Positions 1 through 5,559 of a stretch of 6,899 nt of DNA are shown in pieces. Positions within the stretch are counted from its first letter, which is position 1, and each line of letters opens with the position of its first letter. The stretch is from Planctomycetota bacterium. Its GTDB lineage: Bacteria; Planctomycetota; UBA1135; UBA2386. The stretch spans positions 1 to 6,899 of the forward strand of contig QJVU01000164.1 in NCBI GenBank assembly GCA_003235605.1. Direction: 5' to 3'. Made by a program: the position numbers and the translations under genes. A model generated the notes under the pieces. It saw only the letters and a list, made by a program, of their open reading frames with translations, did not search any database and had not been told where the DNA came from.

Positions 1-1
1 G

Positions 2-292
2 CTCGCGTGCACGGTGGCGGCGGGCAGGGCGACGACAGCGCTGGGAGAGCACGTGATCCTCGAGGGATCGCCCGCCACAAGGGGTCGAATCCTGCTGCGC
101 CCGGAGTCGGTGGCGATCACCCCCGGCGATGGCAGCGGGGCAGTCCCGGTGGAGTCGTGCTTCGCGTCCGGCGCAGGTTGGACCGTCCGGACCAGGGTGG
201 GCAACGACGTCCTCGAAGGCCGCGCAGCACGCCGCGTCGAGGTGGGTTCGAAGGTCGAGGTGCAGCTGCCCCCGAGTGTCTGGGTGGTGTGA
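2..292 (+). CDS. ABC transporter ATP-binding protein, C-terminal TOBE domain (5' truncated)
   Basis: This is the last 96 codons of a gene entering from the left edge; the frame is open to base 2, so the true start and the whole ATPase core lie outside the window. The visible part resembles the TOBE_2 domain that ends PotA/FbpC/UgpC-type import ATPases. It has the hallmark 'ILLRPESVAI' strand and a closing 'VGSKVEVQLPP.SVWVV', with a glycine/tryptophan turn (GAGWTVRTRVG) between them. In this family the TOBE domain is the regulatory or substrate-sensing region after the nucleotide-binding domain, and the protein works on the cytoplasmic face with two permease subunits. The substrate (polyamine, iron, sugar or other) cannot be told from this fragment. 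The stop lies 5 bp from the stop of the convergent VOC gene, which leaves no room for a terminator between them. Confidence 0.75.
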   Translation, partial: LACTVAAGRATTALGEHVILEGSPATRGRILLRPESVAITPGDGSGAVPVESCFASGAGWTVRTRVGNDVLEGRAARRVEVGSKVEVQLPPSVWVV

Positions 293-297
293 GGAGA

Positions 298-717
298 CTA
301 CGTGGTGGTCTTCCCCTCGTAGGCCTTGGTGAACACTTCGTCCACCGGCTCCCAGAGCTCGACCTTGTTCCCTTCGGGATCCATGACATGCACGAACTTG
401 CCGTAGTCATAGGTCTCGATCTCGTCCACGACCTCCACCCCGCTGGCCTTGAGCTCCGCCACCAGGGACTCGATGTCCGCCACGCGGTAGTTGATCATGA
501 ACTCCTTGCGCGACGGGTGGAAGTAGTCCGTCTCGGCGGCAAACGGGCTCCATTGCAGGTACGCCTTCGCCTCGGGACGATCCCCCTGACGGAACTCGAA
601 CAGGGATCCGTACTCGTTGGTCACCAGCCCCAGGTGGTTGGCGTACCACTCGCGCATGTGATCCGGGTCCTTGCACTTGAAGAAGATCCCGCCGATGCCG
701 GTGACTTTCTTGCTCAT
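298..717 (-). CDS. VOC family (glyoxalase/bleomycin-resistance fold) protein
   Basis: A 139-residue protein, the usual length for a single-chain vicinal-oxygen-chelate protein. It shows two beta-alpha-beta-beta-beta modules: residues about 6-60 (GIGGIFFKCKDP..MREWYANHLGL) and 73-124 (FMINYRVADIESLVAELKASGVEV, then DPEGNKVELWEP). The 'DPEGNKVELWEP' end is a strong family signature, and its Glu120 sits where the last metal ligand normally lies. The N-terminal strand lacks the common 'HV' metal histidine (GIGGIFFK), so metal binding and an enzymatic role are unsure. I chose the ATG at 717 because AAGGA lies 5 nt upstream (723-727 on the plus strand) and because the family fold begins at once. 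The frame stays open up to 804, but that extension (TRRLDQSLAADYPADE...) looks like translated intergenic DNA. Substrate unknown. The gene diverges from the methyltransferase gene. Confidence 0.85.
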   Translation of the reverse strand: MSKKVTGIGGIFFKCKDPDHMREWYANHLGLVTNEYGSLFEFRQGDRPEAKAYLQWSPFAAETDYFHPSRKEFMINYRVADIESLVAELKASGVEVVDEIETYDYGKFVHVMDPEGNKVELWEPVDEVFTKAYEGKTTT

Positions 718-839
718 TTGGGTCCTTGGATTGGGGGGATTACCAGTTGTCAGTTCATCAGCAGGGTAGTCCGCAGCGAGACTCTGGTCCAGCCTGCGAG
801 TCATGCGCGGCCTATGCTCTCCGCCAGGAGTACCACCCC
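718..839. promoter_or_regulatory. divergent intergenic region between VOC and methyltransferase genes
   Basis: This 122 bp gap must hold the promoters of both divergent genes unless they are transcribed from further away. The only clear signals are the two ribosome sites: TCCTT at 723-727 (AAGGA on the minus strand, for the VOC gene) and AGGAG at 826-830 for the methyltransferase. I see no convincing -35/-10 pair on either strand. Confidence 0.4.
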
Positions 840-1589
840 ATGACGGTTCGCGACTTCTACGACCAGCTCGCGCCCTTCTACCACCTTGTCCATGCAGACT
901 GGGCCGCCAGCGTGGAGCGGCAGGCCCGGCAGCTCCACGAGATCATTACCGAGACCTGGCAGGACGTGAAGGAGGTGCTGGACGTGTCCTGCGGCATCGG
1001 CACCCAGGCCATCGGACTGGCGAAGCAAGGCTACCGCGTCACCGGTATCGACATCGCGCCGAAACAGATCGAGCGGGCCCGCAAGGAGGCCAAGCGCCAT
1101 GGGGTGTCGGTCGGATTCCATGTGGCGGACATGCGTGAAGCCGGTTCGTTCGGCAGGGGCCGAATCGACCTGGTGCTCTCTGCGGACAACGCCATCCCCC
1201 ACCTGCTGACCGACGACGAGATCCTCGACGCCATGCGGCAGTTCCGTGCCTCCCTGCGCCCCGGCGGCGGTCTCCTCATCTCGATCCGCGACTATGACCA
1301 GGTCCAGCGCTTCGGCACCCACGTCGTCCCTTTCGGCGTGCGCGAAGAAGACGGAGTCCGACACCTCGTGTTCCAGGTCTGGAAGTTCGACGGTGCCTGC
1401 TACGACCTCTCCATGTACTTCGTCGAGGACCGCGGCGGAGAGGCGGTGAAGACACACATCATGCGCACGCGCTACTACGCGATTTCCATCGCCCACCTCG
1501 TGACCTTGATCACCCGAGCCGGCTTCCGCGACGTCCGCCGCCTCGATGACCGGTTCTTCCAGCCCGTCTTGATCGCTAGGAGACCGTGA
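840..1589 (+). CDS. class I SAM-dependent methyltransferase
   Basis: A 249-residue cytoplasmic methyltransferase with a Rossmann fold. Motif I is 'VLDVSCGIGTQAIGLA' at residues 46-61, with the glycine-rich SAM loop. The acidic residue at the end of strand 2 is Asp71 in 'YRVTGIDIAP'. 'VADMRE' (95-100) holds the adenine-contact region, and 'LRPGGGLLISIRDYD' (139-153) is the post-motif III strand. The N-terminal helix 'FYDQLAPFYHLVHADW' and the DVSCGIGT wording recall glycine/sarcosine N-methyltransferase-like proteins, but the substrate cannot be assigned. The start at 840 is backed by AGGAG at 826-830 with a 9 nt spacer. A start at 726 would add 38 residues with no domain match and would read through this ribosome site. 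The last 14 bases overlap, tail to tail, the end of the radical SAM gene on the other strand. Confidence 0.88.
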   Translation: MTVRDFYDQLAPFYHLVHADWAASVERQARQLHEIITETWQDVKEVLDVSCGIGTQAIGLAKQGYRVTGIDIAPKQIERARKEAKRHGVSVGFHVADMREAGSFGRGRIDLVLSADNAIPHLLTDDEILDAMRQFRASLRPGGGLLISIRDYDQVQRFGTHVVPFGVREEDGVRHLVFQVWKFDGACYDLSMYFVEDRGGEAVKTHIMRTRYYAISIAHLVTLITRAGFRDVRRLDDRFFQPVLIARRP

Positions 1590-2661
1590 TCGGCTGCCGC
1601 CTGGCCCCCCAGCTTCCGGCCCGATCCCCGAACACCCCGGCAATCGCAGCGTTGCAGGACGCGCATCGCCCCTGGGCGGAGAGGCGATAGGCACGGATGT
1701 GGTAGCCGACGCGCTCGATGACTGCCTTGCCGCAGCCCGGACAGAGCGTCTTCTGGCCGTCGGGGTCGTGCACGTTGCCCGTGTAGGCATAGTTCAGCCC
1801 CCGGTCCAGGGCGATCTGCCGGGCCCGCCGGCAGGTCGCCGCAGGCGTGGGCGGCGTGTCCAACATCTGGAAGTCGGGGTGGAACGCGGTGAAGTGCACG
1901 GGCACATCGGGACCCAGTTCCCGCAGCAGCCAGTCGCACTCCCGCCCGATCTCCGCATCGGAGTCGTTGTGCCCCGGGATCAACAGCGTGGTGACCTCGA
2001 ACCAGACGCTGGTCTCGTGCTTGAGCCAGACCAGGGTGTCCAGCACGTCCCGAAGCCCGCCCGGCTTCGAGAGGCAGACCTGCTTGTAGAACTCGTCGGT
2101 GAAGGCCTTCAAGTCGACGTTGGCCGCATCCAGCGGCCGGTAGAACGCCGCCCGCGCAACGTCGGTGATGAAGCCGGAGGTGACCGCCACGTTCCTGATG
2201 CCGCGACGCGCGCAGGCTTCGGCGGTATCGATCACGTACTCCGCAAAGATGACCGGATCGTTGTAGGTGTAGGCCACGGACGCGCAGCCGTGCTCCTTGG
2301 CAGCCCTCGCGATGCCCTCCGGCAAAGCCTGCGCGCAGAGCGCGTCCACATCCCGGCTCTTCGAGATGTCCCAGTTCTGGCAGAAACGGCAGCCCAGGTT
2401 GCAGCCCGCGGTGCCGAAGGACAGCACTGGGGTGCCTGGGAGGAAGTGGTTCAGGGGCTTCTTCTCGATGGGGTCGATGCAGAAGCCGGTACTGCGGCCG
2501 TAGGTGGTCAGCACGATGCGGTCCCCCTCGCGCTTGCGCACGAAGCAGAACGCCCGCTGGCCATCCTTGAGCTTGCAGTAGCGGGGACAGAGGTCGCACT
2601 GGATCCGGCCGTCGTCGAGCCGGTGCCACCAGCGGGCCGGGTAGGTGTCCGTGGCCGTCAT
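1576..2661 (-). CDS. amrS: AmmeMemoRadiSam system radical SAM enzyme
   Basis: A 361-residue radical SAM protein. The cluster motif is CNLGCRFC with cysteines 87, 91 and 94 (CX3CX2C), which binds the 4Fe-4S cluster that cleaves SAM. The N-terminal 'CDLCPRYCKLKDGQRAFC' (C22, C25, C29, C39) is the extra cysteine module typical of AmrS. The C-terminus has a zinc-ribbon-like pair, CPGC (307-310) and CASC (333-336). Other AmrS-like stretches are 'TYNDPVIFAEYVID' (132-145), 'NVDLKAF' (181-187) and 'FHPDFQMLDTPPT' (260-272). I chose the ATG at 2661 because it overlaps the upstream stop as ATGA, the usual sign of translational coupling; an ATG at 2679 is also open and would add six residues. The family is named for its genomic link to AMMECR1 and Memo proteins; its substrate is, to my knowledge, not established. 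No AMMECR1 domain is present in this window. Confidence 0.92.
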   Translation of the reverse strand: MTATDTYPARWWHRLDDGRIQCDLCPRYCKLKDGQRAFCFVRKREGDRIVLTTYGRSTGFCIDPIEKKPLNHFLPGTPVLSFGTAGCNLGCRFCQNWDISKSRDVDALCAQALPEGIARAAKEHGCASVAYTYNDPVIFAEYVIDTAEACARRGIRNVAVTSGFITDVARAAFYRPLDAANVDLKAFTDEFYKQVCLSKPGGLRDVLDTLVWLKHETSVWFEVTTLLIPGHNDSDAEIGRECDWLLRELGPDVPVHFTAFHPDFQMLDTPPTPAATCRRARQIALDRGLNYAYTGNVHDPDGQKTLCPGCGKAVIERVGYHIRAYRLSAQGRCASCNAAIAGVFGDRAGSWGARRQPITVS

Positions 2662-3497
2662 TCGGGTGTGCACCCGCACCCTGCGCCGTCGTGGAACACA
2701 GCCACCAGGTAGCCGACGCCGAAGGGGTGCTCGTAGGATAGCACCTCGTTGCCATGGGGCTCGAAGCCGATGGCCGCGGCCACGACGATCGCCGAGTCGG
2801 CTGCATCCTCGGCAGCAAGGTCCCTGAGCTTCGGGTCGATGTCCCCTATCCCACGGAGGCGCCCCTCCCGCACCAGGCTCGTGAGCGCGTAGTCGAACTC
2901 CACCGCACGCTTGTCGAACCCAGCCGGCGCGCCCGGCTGCGCTCTGTGGGTCATGTCGCCGCTGGCCACCAGCGCGGCGCGGCTACGTTGTTGTCCCACG
3001 GCCGCCGCCACCACCTTCCCGAAGGCCGCCAGCAGCCCGGGGGTCGACTGCCACGGCAGCGACGCGATACATGTCGGTCCATTCCAGCCGGCTTCTCTCA
3101 GGAACCAGAAGGGGACCACGGCTCCGTGGTCCAGTTCCTGCCCGGCCGGGATCCGCCAGGTCTGCACCCCGGACCCGACAGCTGCGCTCTGCAGCGCCTC
3201 GACGACATCCAGATCGTTGGGCAACGAGACCTCCACACGCCCAACGCCGAAACGGGACAGGTCGCCGCGCAGGCACCTGCCGGTGTAGATCCCGAAGGCC
3301 GTGGGCTTTCGGGGCGCATGGGGGGAGACCAGCACCAGGCGATCCGGCCTCGCCGCGCACAGCCGGCGCGCGAACTCCCGGCATGCCGCTGTCGTGCTGC
3401 GACATTGGTCGAGGCGCTCCATGGCCACCGAGGGGATCACGATCGGGGGATGGGGCAACAGCCCGGCAAAGGCAGGCCGGATCGAGATCGTGGACAT
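2658..3497 (-). CDS. Memo/LigB-like (class III extradiol dioxygenase fold) AmmeMemoRadiSam partner
   Basis: A 279-residue protein with the class III extradiol dioxygenase/Memo fold. Landmarks in order are 'GLLPHPP' (His16), 'LVLVSPHAPR' (His60), 'ELDHGAVVPFWFL' (His124), 'ASGDMTHR' (Asp181, His184) and 'LSYEHPFGVGYLVAVF' (252-268, with Glu256 and His257). These are the conserved positions of the LigB-like half of AmmeMemoRadiSam proteins. In many relatives an AMMECR1 domain follows at the C-terminus, but here the protein ends right after the 'FGVGY' strand, so that domain is missing. The start at 3497 is the ATG next to the first conserved strand; no good Shine-Dalgarno site precedes it, so the start is uncertain. 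The frame is open far upstream, but that part is antisense to the peptidase gene. It is co-transcribed and coupled with the radical SAM gene. Catalytic activity is unproven. Confidence 0.85.
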   Translation of the reverse strand: MSTISIRPAFAGLLPHPPIVIPSVAMERLDQCRSTTAACREFARRLCAARPDRLVLVSPHAPRKPTAFGIYTGRCLRGDLSRFGVGRVEVSLPNDLDVVEALQSAAVGSGVQTWRIPAGQELDHGAVVPFWFLREAGWNGPTCIASLPWQSTPGLLAAFGKVVAAAVGQQRSRAALVASGDMTHRAQPGAPAGFDKRAVEFDYALTSLVREGRLRGIGDIDPKLRDLAAEDAADSAIVVAAAIGFEPHGNEVLSYEHPFGVGYLVAVFHDGAGCGCTPE

Positions 3498-3619
3498 GGA
3501 GATCGTGATCGTCGCAGGGACGTCCGAGAGCACTCCACAGCGTACGCTGAACGCCCACCTCCTGCTCGGTGCTGTGCGCATAGTCCGGGCTGAAACAAGT
3601 GCGTAGGCCCACCGAGGTC
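3498..3619 (-). other. intergenic region upstream of the Memo-like gene
   Basis: This 122 bp spacer between the peptidase stop and the Memo-like start is the largest gap inside the minus-strand gene run. On the minus strand it carries an AGGAGGT match (3558-3564 on the plus strand), but no ATG, GTG or TTG at normal spacing continues into the Memo-like frame. I see no convincing -35/-10 pair and no terminator hairpin. The spacer could hold the promoter of the amr pair, or simply be a leader between genes of one operon. Confidence 0.4.
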
Positions 3620-4825
3620 CTACTCCTTCTGCAGCCAGGCCAGGGCAACCACGATCTCGGTGTTGCGCCCGGCGGCCACGTGTTCGGGATCCGCTTCGAT
3701 ATCGACGTCTGGCTCGATGCCGAAGAACTCGATGGGCTTGCCCCCCACCCCGGACCGTGACCGGACCGAGTAGCGGATCGAGGCGATGCCGCTGGGGAAG
3801 CGCCAGACCTTCTTCGACGAGGAGGAGCCGGCAGAACAGGCACCGAAGATCCGCGCCTTGCACACGTTCACGAGGTCGCGGCTGAAGGTCTCCGCCGCGG
3901 AGACGCTGCCGGCGTCGAGGATCGCGGCCACCTTGCGGCCCAGCTTCCGGATCAGGGTCTTGAGGCTCGTGTCGTAGCCGCCCCCGGTATTGCCCCGGAG
4001 ATCCACGATCCAGGCCTTGACCCCCTCGTGGGCCTGGATGGCCTTGGCGAGTCCCTCCTCGGCGGTGTTGTCCATCCTCCGGAGCCAGACATAGGCGACA
4101 CCATCCGCAAGCTCCTTGTGCCAGACGCTCCTTGCGGACTGCTTCAGATCCGCTGGGGGGTTGTAGAGGTGGAGCCATCCCTTCACGGGGTACGAGCAGC
4201 GGACGATCACCTTGTGCTGCTTCTGCCTGCCCGGCTTGCCGGTGCGGACATCCAAGACATGCCTGGCGTCCCGTTCGCCGGTCAGGGCAAGACGGTACTC
4301 GAAGAAACGGGCGCGCTGCGGGCTCGAGAAGAAGCCGCCGTCCTGCCACGCCTTCTCGCCGCGGGCATCGAGGAAGGCCCGCGCGCTCTTGCCGTCGATC
4401 CTCTCCACGGTCGTCCCGCGGGGGAGCTTGCCCTCGAGTTCCCGCGGCGTGGCCGCCACCACGACGCGGTCCTCCGTCGCCGGCAGCAGGACCACCCCTG
4501 GCCAGTAGGGCGCCTCCGGCGCCTCCAACTTCGGCCGCATCTCGGTGAAGCTGCAGTGGCCGTCCCGCAGGCCCTTGAGGGCATCCGTGGCGATGGCCAG
4601 GAAGTCGGCGTCGCTCTTGCAGGTCTTCACCCGCTTTCGAAGGGCCTTCTTCCTTTCCTTCCAGTCCTTGGTGATGCCCTTCACCTTGAAGAACGGATAG
4701 TTGGCATCGACCTCCTTGAAGAAGGCATCGAGATCCTCGAGGTAGGCGCCGCGCCTCTGGCAGTTGGCCGGAGCCGCCGACAAGGCAGCGGCAAGCGCAG
4801 CGACGAGGACTGTTCGTGGCAGCAT
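3620..4825 (-). CDS. S41 family (C-terminal processing/tricorn-like) peptidase, exported
   Basis: A 401-residue serine peptidase of family S41. Residues 1-20 form a signal peptide (MLPRTVLVAALAAALSAAPA), so it should act outside the cytoplasm. An N-terminal helical part (about 25-95) has 'ANYPFFKVKGITKDW' and 'LKGLRDGHCSF', both typical of S41 proteins. A PDZ-like segment (about 108-150, 'GVVLLPATEDRVVVA' to 'GTTVERIDGKSA') follows. The catalytic domain contains 'WIVDLRGNTGGG' (272-283) and 'DAGSVSAAETFSRDL', which gives the nucleophile Ser309. 'FFGIEPDVDIE' (367-377) is the usual C-terminal strand. The catalytic lysine is probably Lys338 or Lys339, by position only. I prefer the ATG at 4825 over 4834 because GGAGA then has a 9 nt spacer, while it abuts the 4834 ATG. 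The substrate is unknown. The gene reads toward the amr pair and diverges from the DUF488 gene. Confidence 0.9.
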   Translation of the reverse strand: MLPRTVLVAALAAALSAAPANCQRRGAYLEDLDAFFKEVDANYPFFKVKGITKDWKERKKALRKRVKTCKSDADFLAIATDALKGLRDGHCSFTEMRPKLEAPEAPYWPGVVLLPATEDRVVVAATPRELEGKLPRGTTVERIDGKSARAFLDARGEKAWQDGGFFSSPQRARFFEYRLALTGERDARHVLDVRTGKPGRQKQHKVIVRCSYPVKGWLHLYNPPADLKQSARSVWHKELADGVAYVWLRRMDNTAEEGLAKAIQAHEGVKAWIVDLRGNTGGGYDTSLKTLIRKLGRKVAAILDAGSVSAAETFSRDLVNVCKARIFGACSAGSSSSKKVWRFPSGIASIRYSVRSRSGVGGKPIEFFGIEPDVDIEADPEHVAAGRNTEIVVALAWLQKE

Positions 4826-4875
4826 GGGTGGCATTCTCCGACCGGTCCACCCATCCTACCGGGGCCGCCAGGACC
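4826..4875. promoter_or_regulatory. very short divergent region between peptidase and DUF488 genes
   Basis: Two head-to-head genes start only 50 bp apart, so any promoters must overlap each other or the opposite coding region. It contains GGAGA on the minus strand for the peptidase (4835-4839 on the plus strand), the 8 bp palindrome GACCGGTC at 4840-4847, and AGGA at 4870-4873 before the DUF488 ATG. No clear promoter boxes are seen. Confidence 0.35.
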
Positions 4876-5466
4876 ATGACCAGCAACGCCGAGGGCAGCG
4901 CCTACAGCATCGGTCACTCCAACCACCGGATCGAGGTGTTCCTCGGGCTGCTGGAACGGCACGGCATCACCGCGGTCGCCGACGTGCGGTCCCATCCCTT
5001 CAGCCGCTACAACCCGCAGTTCCGGAAGCGGGAGCTGGCACGGTCGCTCGGGAGCACGGGGATCGCCTATGTGTTCCTTGGCAGGGAACTCGGGGCCCGA
5101 ACCCAAGACCGGTCGTGCTATGTGGACGGCAGGGTGGACTTCGAACGGCTGGCCAGGACCGAGCTGTTCCGAAGCGGGATCGAGCGGGTGCTCCAGGAAA
5201 TGCACGAGCACCGCATCGCTCTCCTGTGTGCCGAGAAGGAACCCCTCGACTGCCATCGCACGATCCTGGTCTCCCGGGCTCTGGTGGACCGGGGAATTGC
5301 CGTCCAACACATCCTGGTGGATGGTTCGTTGGAGTCCCACCCTGCGGCGCTGCGACGTCTGATGGCGGCGGTCGGGATGCAGCGCGCGGAGCTGTTCCGC
5401 AGCCCCGAGGAGCGCGTGGTCGAGGCGTACCGGCGACGGGGACAGCAGATCGCCTACCAGGCGTAG
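4876..5466 (+). CDS. DUF488 domain-containing protein
   Basis: A 196-residue protein covering a complete DUF488 domain. The motifs are 'YSIGHSNHRIEVFLGLLERHGI' (10-31, opening the domain), 'VADVRSHPFSRYNPQF' (34-49), 'LGRELGAR' (68-75), 'LLCAEKEPLDCHR' (116-128) with the CxxxxxxxCHR pattern (Cys118, Cys126, His127), and 'VQHILVDG' (143-150). The end 'VVEAYRRRGQQIAYQA' also matches the family. It is predicted to be cytoplasmic, with no signal peptide or membrane segment. The biochemical role of DUF488 is not firmly known; the conserved Cys/His/Arg set suggests an enzyme or nucleotide-related role, but that is only inference. The ATG at 4876 was chosen because the domain begins ten residues later. 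The AGGA at 4870-4873 is closer than ideal, and upstream in-frame starts would run into the start of the divergent peptidase gene. Confidence 0.85.
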   Translation: MTSNAEGSAYSIGHSNHRIEVFLGLLERHGITAVADVRSHPFSRYNPQFRKRELARSLGSTGIAYVFLGRELGARTQDRSCYVDGRVDFERLARTELFRSGIERVLQEMHEHRIALLCAEKEPLDCHRTILVSRALVDRGIAVQHILVDGSLESHPAALRRLMAAVGMQRAELFRSPEERVVEAYRRRGQQIAYQA

Positions 5467-5559
5467 GGGAATGCTCTGGACGAGAAGCGCGCACCCTACC
5501 CCCAACTGCCCATTGCGGACCGCGCACGTCGGATCACAATGAATGAGGAGCAACAAGCC

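Noticed and set aside
7..843. 278-residue plus-strand frame across the TOBE fragment and VOC gene
   Set aside because: The true frames on both sides have family matches; this one has none and a skewed composition.
801..1790. 329-residue minus-strand frame over the methyltransferase gene
   Set aside because: No domain is recognisable and it is antisense to a clear methyltransferase; it is a shadow frame of GC-rich coding DNA.
1699..2712. 337-residue plus-strand frame antisense to the radical SAM gene
   Set aside because: The translation is rich in low-complexity Arg/Gly/Val/Leu with no recognisable domain, while the minus strand has clear AmrS motifs.
2658..4886. One 742-residue protein on the minus strand
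   Set aside because: Only the part from 3497 down matches a protein family; the upstream part is another frame of the S41 peptidase gene, and such long open shadow frames are common at this GC content.
5513..5540. Promoter-like TTGCGG and CACAAT with a 16 bp spacer before the redoxin gene
   Set aside because: Both boxes match poorly, and the implied transcript start would fall inside the ribosome site needed for the 5560 start.
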